A stretch of DNA of 64,000 nucleotides from Podospora comata (lineage: Eukaryota > Ascomycota > Sordariomycetes > Sordariales > Podosporaceae): positions 186,001-250,000 of the forward strand of contig CP071496.1 of assembly GCA_017354895.1 (NCBI GenBank). The letters are read 5' to 3'. The notes under the pieces are model-generated. The model saw nothing but the letters and a program-made list of their open reading frames with translations. It made no database searches and was not told where the DNA came from. Each line of letters begins with the position of its first letter. The stretch's first letter is position 1. Positions 1-10,621 of this stretch are shown here, in pieces. The position numbers and the translations under genes are program-made.

Positions 1-1
1 A

Positions 2-595
2 AAGTCTCTGGCGGCCCTCCTGGACAAGATCGGCAAGCCCGCCATCCTCCTGGCTCACAGCATGGGTTGCAAGATAGCCTGGCTGCTCGCCGACGCGCGG
101 CCGGGGCTGGTGAGGGCGATTGTGGCCGTGGAGCCTGCCGGGCCGGCGTTTCAGATGAGGGGGATGGGGGGGTTAAGGAAGGAGCCGACGGTGTTTGGGC
201 TGACCGAGGTGAGGTTGGGGTTTGAGCCTGCGGTTGGGGAGGGGGGGGAGGGGTTGAGGAGGCGGTTGGTCAAGCCGGGGGAGGAGGGGCTGTTGGAGTG
301 TTGGCTTCAGGATGATGGGGAAGCCGGGGAGGTGAGGAAGCTGGTGAATTTGAGAAGGGTGGAGGTGTTGGTCGTGACGGGGGAGGGGTCGCCTCATAGG
401 GGGTATGACTGGGGAACGGTGGAGTTTTTGAGGCAGGCTGGGGTGGAGGGGGTGGAGCATATAGTGCTGAGGGGAGAGGCGGGAGGGGTTCTGGAGGGGG
501 GTGTGGGGGGGGGGAACGGACATATGATGATGTTGGAGAGGAATAGGGGGCGGATTGGGGAGGTTTTGGGCGAGTGGGTTGGGAGGAGGGTGTGA
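2..595 (+). CDS. Alpha/beta hydrolase, C-terminal part (5' end outside window)
   Basis: The frame is open from base 2 to the TGA at 593-595. It contains the nucleophile-elbow motif AHSMG about 20 codons in, a strand/turn VVTGEGSPH where the acidic residue region is expected, and NGHMMMLERN near the end, which fits the catalytic histidine loop. These are hallmarks of esterase-like alpha/beta hydrolases, so a serine hydrolase of unknown substrate is inferred. The first ATG at 62 lies after the nucleophile motif and is not the real start; the N-terminal half lies to the left of the window. Codons are unusually G-rich on the coding strand, with long GGGG runs. No intron is evident in the visible part. 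Confidence 0.72.
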   Translation, partial: KSLAALLDKIGKPAILLAHSMGCKIAWLLADARPGLVRAIVAVEPAGPAFQMRGMGGLRKEPTVFGLTEVRLGFEPAVGEGGEGLRRRLVKPGEEGLLECWLQDDGEAGEVRKLVNLRRVEVLVVTGEGSPHRGYDWGTVEFLRQAGVEGVEHIVLRGEAGGVLEGGVGGGNGHMMMLERNRGRIGEVLGEWVGRRV

Positions 596-2198
596 GGGTT
601 GGTGGTCATTGATGTAAGGGGCTCTATGATACGACGCTGCGTCTACATATTCTTGTTTACATAAAGGCATGTGCTGGGGATACTGAGCTTCCAAATGCCC
701 TAAGGTTAGATGGCCTAGAGATATATCGCTAATCTGCAAACTGCAACCACCTAAAGCGTCAAAGGGACCCAACTACGCACCGTACCTATTTACAGCCCCA
801 TACACCAATGCTCAGTCACGCAAGCCCAAAGATAGGGGTCTACAAAATGGTCACTATGTCAACCACCTCATCCCGATCCTTATTTACATGAAGGGGTTGA
901 CCTGCGCAGCAAAAGGGGTTGCTGCATCAACCCTAACCCCCGTTCAAGGACAGTCTGATCAACTTTCACGAACATTACAAGCTGACTAGGGTCAACATCC
1001 TCAAACAAACCGAAACAAATAAATATCGCTAACAAACAGACCCCAAGTTCCTATGTCCCTTTCCCACCTTTCCCACGGAAAACAAAAGAAATCAAAAAGT
1101 CCGAGGTCTTTGTCTTAGATAATCATCGGATTTCATGCGGTGCTTCTTCTTGTTTGGGAAACCAGCGCGAAAACGAGAAACGCGTGGGACATACTTTGCT
1201 GCGCGTCTGAGTATTGCAGATGGATAAGGTACAAAAACATCAAAAACGAAAACACGGAAACTTTGATGATCAATACATACTTATCTGGTGCTTTGTTGAC
1301 TACCTTACCTGGATTACCTAAATTGCGAGCCAAGAGTAGAGCCTTGTGAGGCTGCGGTTGGCGGTGCTGTGCTGTTGACTAGGTACCTAATTTTTAGGGT
1401 TGAATCGCTGATGAAAGTATGGGCTTTCTTGAGAGTTGGAAAGGGTACCTAGGTTTATAGCGTTGATAGTTGGTCCTATCGACAGGGATATCCAACGCGT
1501 GGGACTTGTTGTTTGAAGAGATGGGTCGTCTTGAAGAGAGGGGTGTTGAGAGAGTGAGGAGGAGGGGTGAAGAGCAGGGTCGCAAGCTGAACTGGACCCC
1601 TGTTATTGAAGGTGACGGCAATTGGCTCGCTAGCCTGCGTCTTGATTGACAAGGTTGACATGGTCTGGGCATTGGGCAGCGGTTTTTTTTGGGTTGGGCT
1701 AGGGTTTCTTTGATGCTTGGGGCCGAGCAAAAAAGATTACCATGATGCTGGGGACTGGAGGGAGCAGGTGGTGGTATCAACTTGTATGTATGAATACGGT
1801 AGGTGCCGGACTGGTGCTCTTTGCAAGCACCCCACATGCAGCCACCCGCGACGCGACGGGAAGGAAAACGACGACGGCCTCGAACGAATGAAGAATGCCT
1901 GGCGAGTTGCGGCTGTGAGTTGCTGCAGACGCCTCTTTCGTTAGCGCCATGCGTCGTGGTCCCAGTTACATTCACATCCAGACCGCCGGGTTCCGTTTGG
2001 TCCTTCTTTCGAGGGTGGCTGTTTCTGCTTGGCTTTCACGGAGGCCAGCCGCAATACGGAAATTCTCCAAATGCGGCGAGGATTCTGTTGTCCGTGTCTG
2101 GACTGCTTCCTCGAGTTAAAGATGGCGACGTCCCCGGAGCTGCGTTCCAGCTTTCTTTTCTGTCTTGCCCCTGGATTGAAGAGTTCTCCAAACCAAAC
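596..2198. other. Intergenic region, no gene supported
   Basis: No reading frame here has family resemblance or plausible splice structure. A perfect palindrome TAGGTACCTA lies at 1380-1389 and a related GGTACCTAGG at about 1446; similar GGTACC-cored motifs recur in other spacers of the window. The right portion is presumably the promoter of the membrane protein gene that follows. Confidence 0.5.
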
Positions 2199-3705
2199 AT
2201 GGCCGTCCAAAGTCTTCGCCGGCTGGTCGCCGCCTGGGTATGGCTTCCTGCTGGTGTTTACTCACACATTGCGGGGACTGAGCGATTCAACCCGACATCG
2301 CCAGTTGAGACTGGACTGGCACCCGCACGGGTTGGCCACCTCGAACTCCAGCACCCACCAGCACCCACCCCCCATGCGAGAGCCCTCTTCCAACGGCAGT
2401 CTGGGGAGAACACCTGCGGGTTCGTGGGCGATGAGCGGGTCCCATTTACATGCAGCGCAGAATGGGGAGCAGAGTGCCGTGTAAACTCGGATGCCCGCGC
2501 CATCGGCTGCTGTCTCTCAACCGCCTGTAACATCTGGACCGCCTGTCTTCCCTACACGTCCTCCCGCCTGGCATCAAACCGTGACACAGACCGAACCATG
2601 TACTGGTATGCTCTTCCCGCCTGTTCTCACTCCTTCTTGCCTGTCCCACTAACCTCGCCCGTCTCCAGCTCCGACCTGGACGAGCCAGAATGTGCCACCT
2701 TGGTCTACGCCGACGGCGACTACAGCGGCTGGACCATTCCCCTCTGTGCAGCCACGTCCGTGGTCCTGCCCATCTTCGACATCACTTCCGGTTCCAACGG
2801 GGGTGTTACCAGCAGTGGCGGTGGTGGGAGAAACGGTGTTGCCGGTCCCAGCGGCGTCGCCAACCCGACTGATGGCGGCGGCGTTGCCAACCCGACCGAT
2901 AGCGTCAACCTCGACACCGCCAACTCTAGCGGCAAGACCCCCGAGGAAGCCGTGGCTTCGACGGTGAACACTGCCTTGATCGTTGGCGCGGTAGTCGGTG
3001 GTATCAGTACGTTCTTCCCCCAGTCCCTCCCACTTGACCTGCTTCCTGTTTTTCTGTTCCCTTTCAAAGTGCTCATAACTAACCTACCATCGATTCTTGC
3101 GCACAGGCTTCCTAGCAATGGTAGGCATCATCATCTTCCTCATCATCTACTGCGGCCGCCGCAAGAAGAGAAACCAGGAACTCCGCCTCCAGCAAGCAGG
3201 CCAGCCAACCACCATTGCTAGTGCTGGTGCTGGTGACGGTGGTACCGCTCCTCCAAACTTTGCTCCCCCTCCTGAGCAGCAAATGTCCACCATCCCAGAT
3301 GGCGCACCGCCGATGGGATTCGCCCAGGGAGCCTATGCCCATCATGGAGATAACAAGCCGGCCATGCAGGAGAGCTTCACGCCGGTTACCAGTGTGGCGC
3401 ACGTGACGCCCACGGGAACGCCAGCGCCGGGATACACTGCTGTTGCTGGACAGCATCAGCAACAACAACAGCAACAGCAGCAGTGGGGATCTCCTCCGGC
3501 GCCGGTGTCGCCTCAGTTCACGGGGCAGATGGGGAATCAGCAGCCGGCGATGCCAGTTTCACCACAGGTGACGGGATATGGGATGTACGCAGGTCAACAG
3601 CCGCAGCCGCAACAAGCACAACAACAGGCCGGGGGCTATTTCCCGAGCAATGCCGTCGAGCTGAGCACGCAGAGGGGTGATGGGCAGGTGCATGAGGTTC
3701 AGTAG
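2199..3705 (+). CDS. Single-pass membrane protein with cysteine-rich ectodomain and Gln/Pro-rich tail
   Basis: Exons about 2199-2605, 2669-3006 and 3107-3705, introns 2606-2668 (63 nt) and 3007-3106 (100 nt). The ectodomain has a CGF...TC...C...GCC...C...C pattern, then MYC/SDLDEPECATLVY across the first intron, which is the layout of a common fungal family of cell-surface proteins. A Gly/Ser-rich linker leads to one membrane segment (ALIVGAVVGGIS...MVGIIIFLIIY), split by the second intron and followed by the basic stop-transfer GRRKKR. The cytoplasmic tail is rich in Pro and Gln, with a Gln tract coded at about 3451-3483. This architecture resembles wall-stress sensors, but function is inferred only. 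The N-terminus is uncertain: ATG 2199 gives a weak signal peptide (LVAAWVWLPAGVY), and a further intron near 2238 (for example to 2351) is possible. Confidence 0.7.
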
Positions 3706-4437
3706 AGGACAGCGAGTCTATCGACGAGCATGCCGTGGATGTGTACATGATTTTGATGAGTGAAGGGGATAATCTTGGGAAGGAAGTCAGCATATATATA
3801 TATATTTTGATGGGACTTGGGTTGGGAATACCTGGATACACGATCGTAATAACAGCGGTGCTTTTTGCTTCAATAGAGTGTTTCGTTGCAACAGTGCTTC
3901 TGGTGTTGTTCTTTTCCCCCTTTCGACCTTGTTCTGCCATACAATCACGTTTGGTGAGTCCTAGCTGCATATTTTCCATCACTGCTTGGCTCTCAAGCGG
4001 CTCAGGAAAGCTGATCAAAATCATGCCTCATCCCCAATCGCAAGCTGTGCCTTTGCCAAGTGCGGCACTGTCGAGTCCCCAAATGTTACGTGCTGAGTAA
4101 GAGTCTCGTGACGGCTCTCATAGTGCCAAGGTGCCCCTGAGCAAACAACTGTCCGGTGGTGGAAATTGCCAGGCCGACGCTCCTCTTACGAAGGTCTAGT
4201 TGTGGTTGTAGTCTGCCAACGGGTTGGTTGGGATACCGGGTGGTTCAGCAAATATCAACGGCTGAGTGCCCTTTGTCGGCATGGCGAGGGCTGCATCGCG
4301 GACGGCGGCGAGATAGGTAGATGAGAAAGCGGTGGTTCTGTAAGCCTCTCGGCGATTGGTATACAGAGACGAGCTCCCAGGCATGTCGTCTGTTTGGATC
4401 ATCATCAAAGACAGCAAAGTTCCTCAGTTTGTCAAAG
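3706..4437. other. Intergenic region, possible coding remnants
   Basis: 3' flank of the membrane protein gene with a (TA)n tract at about 3793-3806. Between about 4196 and 4417 the minus strand has an open stretch ending PLADYNHN that reads like coding sequence, but no family is recognised and no start or splice structure is visible. It may be the tail of another decayed gene. Confidence 0.3.
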
Positions 4438-4865
4438 ATGGTCCACCTCGCTACCTTCATTTCCCTGCTGGGCTTCGACGGCACCAGTCTGGGCCGCCAT
4501 CTCCTCGCTGCCCAACTACCGCCTTGTTTGGGGCGACAACCTCAACTGGTCGGCCGGCTCAAACGTCAGCCGCGACCCAAGCAACGGGTGGGAGGTGTTC
4601 AGGCGGTCCCGGTTCAACAACGACAACAATGAGGCACGAGAGCACCGCGACCACACCAACAATATCCGGCAGTCGGGCATCGGGGAGCTCTACATCATCC
4701 CCACCAAGGAGAACGGCATCTGGAGCTCGGGCCGTCTGCACCAGCCAAATACAAGGGGCTGTGGCCTGCATTCTGGGCTCTGGGACAGGGCATCAGGGAG
4801 GGCGTGAAGTGGCCCAAGTGTGAGAGTGGTATGGGACCGGCGACGGAACGGGGGGCTTGGGTCGG
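4438..4865 (+). pseudogene. GH16-like glycoside hydrolase remnant, frameshifted and truncated
   Basis: From ATG 4438 the frame begins like a signal peptide (MVHLATFISLL) and continues after a frame change with YRLVWGDNLNW, GELYIIPTKENGIWSSGRLH and, after a second frame change near 4745-4752, KGLWPAFWALGQGIREG and KWPKCE. This order (the VWxDxF-like strand, the WxSGR turn, then GLWPAFWxLG) is typical of the beta-jellyroll of glycoside hydrolase family 16, enzymes acting on beta-1,3/1,4-glucans. Similarity stops just after WPKCE, exactly where the catalytic ExDxxE strand should follow, so the nucleophile and acid/base residues are absent. At least two indels and the missing C-terminal half make it a pseudogene. 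Family call is by motif memory. Confidence 0.6.
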
Positions 4866-5075
4866 CTGTGAGAGTCAGGTATGTCGGAGTTTATGAGTCT
4901 GTTTGATAGGTAGGGGGGTGAGCCACCCGGCGAAACGTGAAATTGGCGGCTGGTCCGAGTGTACCCTTCCAAGTGTGCGGTGGGGGTACCTTATTTTTAG
5001 CTCTATACCTTATAAAATCAGCTCGCAGATGGTTCAATGAAGTTTGCTCTGGACATCACCCACATAAGATACATC

Positions 5076-6653
5076 ATGTCGGACTGCTTCTTCCTCACGC
5101 GGCTCCCCCGTGAGATCCGTGATCTCATCTACCACAAGTACCTCTTTTGCCGATCAGGGCTATTGTGTTCGACTCCGGGGCAGGCAAGCTGAGGCTGAAG
5201 CACTCTGGTGAGCCCATCAATCCGGCCCTCTCGTACACAAGCAGAATGGTTGCCGCCGAGATGCGAGGCCTGGCTCTGCGCATCAACACGGTCACCTTCT
5301 CGACCATGACCTCGCCGGCCCTGAGAACAAGAGCTGGGCGCTTCGAATTTATTCTCCACCACATCCGCTTTTCAGGAGCAGGTGCTGCTCTACAAGATAA
5401 CCCGCCTGCCCGAATTCAGCCTGGATAACCTTGAGGCAAGCTGCCCCGGTGCAAGTCGTCTGTGGCCGTTTGTCTGATGGAATGAGCGAGAGCGCAAATG
5501 GCGAGTCTCCCCTGAGCTCGCCGATCCCCTGAGGTCGTCTGTCCCGTATGTGTATCACAAAGCGACCCAACAGGCCACTCCGATGGTGATGATGACTCGG
5601 ATGACGACAACATTCCACTCGATAAGTATCGGAACCCAAACGAACGATATCTCAGCCGATTGTCCAAAGACTTCTGGGTCGAGGCCGCCAGCAATGCCCA
5701 ATTTCGCTTCTCGGCAGCCGCGTCTGCTATTCACTTTCTAACCCAGATGCCACTTCAGGAGCATCATTCTCGATGAGGATGCCGAGTCCAGTCCTTATCT
5801 TCAGAAGCCATGCCCGGGGTTTGATCCCCTTCTGCTTGGAAAACCCAGCCCTTCGGCCCCTGGGGCAACGTGTTGCTTGGAGCAGGCTACGGTAATGTGT
5901 GGTTTCCAACAGATAACTGGGTTTCTCTTTTCCAGTTCTCCCGCTTAGATCTCGCCCATCGTCCCGATCTCGTCGCTCCGGTGGCCCCATTATCTGATTG
6001 TGCACGCCTGAGCCCGAACTGGACCTCTGACGCCCTATCGTTCTGGCTAGCAGAAGCCCTGGTTCTCTGCGACGCCGGGATGTCCAGCAATGTTTACTCG
6101 TTGACATTGGACGCTGGCCCGATGCGCGAAACAACCAGCCACATCTTTCACGACGTGGTGCACAGGGACGACGCCTGACAGCGTGCCGGGCGAACCCAGT
6201 TCGGTCTTGAGTCCGACGATGGCGATTTGGCAGCCCTCTGGCCGGGCGGGCCAGCAACCAGCCATGCAATCGCTAAATAGAATCACTCAAATTTACAAGT
6301 GCACCGCCTACACAGAAGCTCTCGCTGCGCTAGCTTCCGGTACCTCTTCTCGGGGTGTCCGCTTTGGCGGCAACTTCGATGCCGGCACGCCCTGGAGCGC
6401 CGCAGAAGTCGACACTCTTGTCGAGAATCACAGCAAACTCGATGTCGATGAGTGGGTAGAAACGTATTTTGACAGGGCAGATCACCCCATGTTTGTCGAC
6501 CCCGAAAAAGGGTACCAAACGGTCCCGCCGTACCTCAAGTTCTTTGACCACTTTTTACAAAATGTCTTGATCGATCGAGCCCTGCCTTATCGTGTGTGTA
6601 TCGATAACAATCCGTACGTACCAGACACGAACTGGGAAGACGACGACGACTGA
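5076..6653 (+). pseudogene. 2EXR-like (LPxEIRxxIY) fungal protein, heavily frameshifted
   Basis: ATG 5076 opens with FFLTRLPREIRDLIYHKYL, the signature start of a large fungal family with F-box-like LPxEIRxxIY motifs. After a frame change near 5150 it reads LRLKHSGEPINPALSYTSRM and EMRGLALRINTVTFST. Further pieces in shifting frames are KDFWVEAASNAQFRFSAAAS and HFLTQMPL at about 5660-5755, HARGLIPFCLENPALR at about 5810-5855, FWLAEALVLCDAGM with SHIFHDVVHRDDA (5990-6175) and NFDAGTPWSAAEVDTLVENH to VPPYLKFFDH (6370-6553). The order matches the family from start to finish. A TGA at 6176-6178 interrupts a frame that stays coding-like afterwards. Several indels and nonsense codons are present, so no full protein can be made. 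Function of the family is unknown. Confidence 0.62.
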
Positions 6654-6750
6654 TGTTGGCGGTGGGTGTGTATAACACGCAGGATTAGGTGGATGGGTAC
6701 ATTGGCGTAACTTGCCTACCTTACCTTAGGTAAAATAAATATACCAGCAT

Positions 6751-7702
6751 GTGTTGCCGTGTGGTGAACGCTGCAACATTGGCACCAATTGCACCATTGT
6801 CTGCGTTGGTCGTAAGTTTTTATTTTTCTTTCTCCCCCCTCTCGCTTTTCAGCTCAGCCTGCTTGTAGCTCGCTCGACCACCCGCCCATCCTCTCGTATC
6901 TCAAATGATCCGGTCCGGGCAATCGGGAGCGGTTCCTGAGCGATCAAGGTTGCAGGACCTTGTGTCTCGCGCTGCTGCAGATGCGACCGAATGGGGAAGT
7001 CGATTGGACCAACAGGAGAGCGCGTATTAACACATCTTTTCCTTCCCAACAGACCCAGTCAGCCTGGAAGGGTGACGGACGTCCAAGCTGAGCACCGGCG
7101 CTCCCATCACGATTGGCAACGATGTCTGGATCGGCGCCAACGTCACCATCTTGTAGGTTCTTTCTTTTTTGTTTCACTCACCCCCCTGGTCCCCTTGGGA
7201 TACCTTTCCCCCCCCCACGATGCCTCTCACCAATGTGACTGGTCACCTCGTTCTTCTCAGAACCGTTGTCTCCATCGGAAACGGTGCCGTCATCGGCGCC
7301 GGCTCACTGGTCAATTGCAACATTCCCTCCATGACCTTCACCGTCGGGTCCCCCGTCCGCCTCGTCAAGGCCCTCTCTGCCAACGAAGACGGCGAAAAGC
7401 CCATCAACCTCATCAAAACCCTCGAGGAGTCGATCGAGTTCACCAACTCTCTGCCGATGCAGCAATGGGACGGCACCGACGCCGCCTTCCGCGCAGCCCA
7501 AGCCGCCCAGCTCGTCCAGTCATCCAATCGTCCAGGGGAAACCCTGCAGCATCTCCAAGAGGAGCAACGAGAGCGGCTTAGGAAGTCAGAGATCATTGTT
7601 ATGGCGGCCGTGGCGGCCGTGGTGCTAGTGTTGGTGATCCTGTTTGGGGTATTCTTTACGGGGTGGTACATCGGAGGGAAGAGTGGGTGCATCGACCTTT
7701 GA
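6751..7702 (+). pseudogene. Hexapeptide (maltose/galactoside-type) O-acetyltransferase remnant with C-terminal membrane anchor
   Basis: Left-handed beta-helix hexapeptide repeats are recognisable: ERCNIGTNCTIVC at about 6766-6810, then TDPVSLEG at about 7050-7072, then STGAPITIGNDVWIGANVTIL joined across intron 7153-7260 to VVSIGNGAVIGAGSLV and FTVGSPVRLVKAL. This order is that of CoA-dependent maltose/galactoside acetyltransferases. A TGA at 7073-7075 lies in frame between TDPVSLEG and RTSKLSTGAP, and the N-terminal third cannot be assembled without further frame changes. The 3' exon 7261-7702 is fully open and adds an extension not typical of the family: an acidic linker, a charged coiled segment and one membrane helix (VMAAVAAVVLVLVILFGVFF) shortly before the stop. 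Alternative: a functional gene with an unrecognised splice pattern around 7073. Confidence 0.5.
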
Positions 7703-8809
7703 CGCGGCACAAACGATAACAACGCAGCAAAACCCACAATTGGCTGGCCCAACGTGGGTAAAAACAACAAAAAGAAACGACATGAACAACGACAATAGCA
7801 ACAATACATTTTATAATAGAGGAAGATTCACATCACCAATTACATTACGGCCTGCTATGGGTTAGGATCAAGGGACACAGAACATCTCAGGCATTCCTTT
7901 CTTTTCAGGGGGGGAATATTATTGTACAACAACAACAACAACAACAACATCAACGGGTCCGGGCATTTTTCTTTTCTTTTCTTTCGTTCAAGGATACCCC
8001 ACACGCAAAGAAAGGTCAAGGGTTTTTTTCTTGTTGGATATACAGGGGCGAAACTTTTTAATAATGGGGAAACACAACATTTTGGGCAAAAAAGATAAGG
8101 GCACAGACAAAGGGGGTAAATGAATTGGATAGATGGATGGGGAATGAAAAGGATGGGTCAGTGGTTGGTTGGGCAGGGAGGGGGAAGGAAAGGGAATGAG
8201 TAAAAGAGGGTGGGTGTTCATTTTGGTGTTTTCTTCTGGATAGCATCGTTTTGACGATTTTTGGATAACACTTTTGGTCTTTTAAGTAGCGAGCGTTTCG
8301 TGTTTTTTTGTTACGGGTTCTCTTGTCAAAGGATGATTGTTGAGATATACCCCCGGCTTTTTCTGATGGTATATATTACTGCTTCCAGGCTTTGGCCTGA
8401 CCTTGACGTTGTGGGATGTGGTGTTATAGTAATGGAGAAGACTTGGCCAAATCTCTTTGTACAACAGACTGTAACTGTATTCCCACAACCAGATGTGTAT
8501 CTAGTCTAACAAAAACCTACGCACTAGTCACGCAACGGCCACTATACTTGTATGACATATGTGTTCACATACCACACTGGACCTCTATTCTCATAATTGG
8601 AACTCTGCTCGTAGGTCTTAAATCCTCTTCACATACCTAACTTGACTCTATTCCACACATCTACCAAAAACCATCACCACCTCAACCACATCTACTCAAA
8701 TTTAGCCATCTCATACATATCCCCCGGATCCCTCCCCTCCTCCCTAATAACCCTCCTCACCTTCCCCCTCCCGTCTCTCAATCTCCTTGATCACCCCCTC
8801 CTTCCCCTC
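7703..8809. other. Intergenic region, no gene supported
   Basis: Low-complexity spacer with an (ACA)8 tract, T-rich runs and pyrimidine-rich stretches. No reading frame shows family resemblance. Confidence 0.45.
7926..7949. repeat. (ACA)8 microsatellite
   Basis: Eight uninterrupted ACA units in the spacer downstream of the acetyltransferase remnant. Confidence 0.9.
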
Positions 8810-9222
8810 CCCCTATGCTCCTCATCCAAGATCTGATGCGCTCTCTCCACCAAATGATCTCCCCAGCCCTGCAGCCACCACGTCCGTTCGTGATGCTTTC
8901 ATAGTATACAAAAATGCGCAAAAATAGCCACCGCTTCCTGTGTTGGTATCTTGAGCAGAGGGACAAGAGAGTCTGACACCTCCCACAGCCACAACATGGC
9001 ATCCAATACGTCCTTGTCCTCGCCTTGTTCTCTCATAATGATCACCAACGACAGTTCTAGCTCGTTGATGGCGTGTATATACGTCCTGAGCCTCTGCTCT
9101 GCTCCTACTTGTGCTTGCGGGGAAACGGTCGTGGTGTGACAGCGGGATGGATCATAAAAAGTAGCCGTTATGGCCCAGATTATGGCGCAGCGCGGGAGAA
9201 CAAACGCCACCGCATGGTGCAT
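8810..9222 (-). pseudogene. C-terminal fragment of a Zn2Cys6 (sterol-uptake-regulator-like) transcription factor
   Basis: On the minus strand the frame from about 9222 reads AINELELSLVIIMREQGEDK, DVLDAMLWLWEVSDSLVPLL and PTQEAVAIFAHFCIL, reaches a TGA at 8899-8901, and the same frame then continues KHHERTWWLQGWGDHLVERA and ILDEEHR. These are the conserved last segments of the middle-homology region of fungal Zn2Cys6 regulators related to Upc2/Ecm22. No zinc-cluster exon or N-terminal region is found upstream (higher coordinates). The stop inside the most conserved block and the missing 5' part point to a degenerate fragment. The family call rests on the AVAIFAHFC and W..GW..HL motifs. Confidence 0.5.
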
Positions 9223-9546
9223 ACGGTATGGACTTGGAACTGTGCGACTCGTGATCCACCGGACTTACAGAAACATTCATTCATCAAGACAGCTGTTGCT
9301 AGTCTTCGTTCACTCTATTACACAACGTTAGGACCTGACTACTTCGCTCGCACGATCTAAAGTCCCAATGAATTCGTCTTTTCAGTTGACTAGAGCTAAG
9401 ATAAAAATCTAGAGACTATTAACTAAGGTATCTGTAAAGACTGTTAGTATCATGATCTGTCCGTTGTCTACCACTATTCTTCCCTCCCTAAGTATCCACG
9501 CACACCAAGCCTGCCTGATACGGTATACCGGAATGCTGAAGAACTA

Positions 9547-9915
9547 TTACTTCCCACGAGCCTTTATCTCACGAATCCTGGTCTTTGGCTTAAGAGCGAA
9601 ATCACGAATGTCCTGGCCAGACAAAGTGTAGCTCGGGAACCTGCCCGCCGCCGTCTCAGAATTCCGACGTGTGAGCCAAACCACCTGGGTCGCCATCAAC
9701 TCTCGCGGCTGCTTCGGGTCATCTGCTTTGGCATCTGCCCCTGCAGGGAACTGATTCCGGTAGTTCTGCTGCCATTTCCACTCCTCAAGTCCAGGCTCGA
9801 CCGCCGGAACGATGTGGTCGAGATCGGTGAGTCCTGCCATGCCCCTCTTGAACCAGCGGCCAAAGTCCCGGTCCAAAAGAGTGTCTCGAGTTCCAGACTT
9901 GATCCTCCAGGGCTT
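9547..9915 (-). CDS. Hypothetical protein, 3' exon
   Basis: The frame ends with RTRIREIKARGK-like basic residues at a TAA (9547-9549) and contains DRDFGRWFKRGMAGLTDLDH and PRELMATQVVWLTRRN. Charge distribution and codon use look coding, but no family is recognised. There is no ATG at the head of this open stretch; a plausible arrangement is an upstream short exon with ATG near 10085 (MLRVGHIVYLQREL...), donor GTGAGA near 10027 and an acceptor at about 9916. The exact structure cannot be settled from sequence alone, and it may be another decayed gene. Confidence 0.3.
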   Translation of the reverse strand, partial: KPWRIKSGTRDTLLDRDFGRWFKRGMAGLTDLDHIVPAVEPGLEEWKWQQNYRNQFPAGADAKADDPKQPRELMATQVVWLTRRNSETAAGRFPSYTLSGQDIRDFALKPKTRIREIKARGK

Positions 9916-10621
9916 GATTTGAATGAGGGTTTGTGGGTGGAGGGGTATTTTCGTTACCAGTAACGAAGATATGCTTGAGTGATGTGTATAGCTAGGTATT
10001 CGTCTAGCTGGTTGAAGGCGAGTCTCACCTTCTTATAGATGTCCAATTCACGTTGAAGATATACGATATGCCCTACCCGCAACATCCAATGCCTCGCCGT
10101 TGACTTGGCAAACTATGACAAGAAGAGTCGGCTCTCACAAGGCCGGCCGGTCGAAGCGCCTGTTCAAGTTTGAAGTCATCGACGAAGGACGACGCGGCCA
10201 GAAGGCGCTAGAAGAACCAGCAACCCGGCATGTTCAGCATTAATCACCTCTATCTGAGGAAAGCAGACCGGGAACTCTCGATACACCAGTCGTTACAATT
10301 GGAGGATATCAATATCTCACCGCAGCTTTCACCGTGTGATCCCAACGCATACTGTCAATGACGCACGAAGCGGCTGTCATGCTGGTGTTACTCGAAACAA
10401 CGCTGGCTTGTGGTTAGGGTTGCATGGGGATCAATCATGAACAATGTCTTGTGGGCTATGCCTGCCCCGCACTTCACTTTTTGTTCTTTTTGACTTCTTT
10501 GCTTTTACCTCCTGTTTGGAAGAATTCCATACACACATGAAAAATTTCCCACCTTCATCAATTATCCAACAAAAATATCAGGTCAAAACCATAACCACTA
10601 CCACGCCGGTCATCGTCAGCA
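9916..10621. other. Spacer with possible 5' exon of the hypothetical gene and a 43-codon frame
   Basis: Possible minus-strand 5' exon around 10027-10085. On the plus strand a short frame beginning ATGACAAGAAGAGTCGG near 10117 and rich in Lys/Arg ends near 10244; it has no recognisable family. The 10450-10620 part is the 5' flank of the three-exon hypothetical gene and holds no clear TATA box. Confidence 0.3.

Noticed and set aside
925-945. CCCTAA-like sequence that could suggest a telomeric repeat
   Set aside because: Only one or two partial units, no tandem array.
5727-6269. 180-codon minus-strand open frame
   Set aside because: It is antisense to clear 2EXR-like family blocks on the plus strand.
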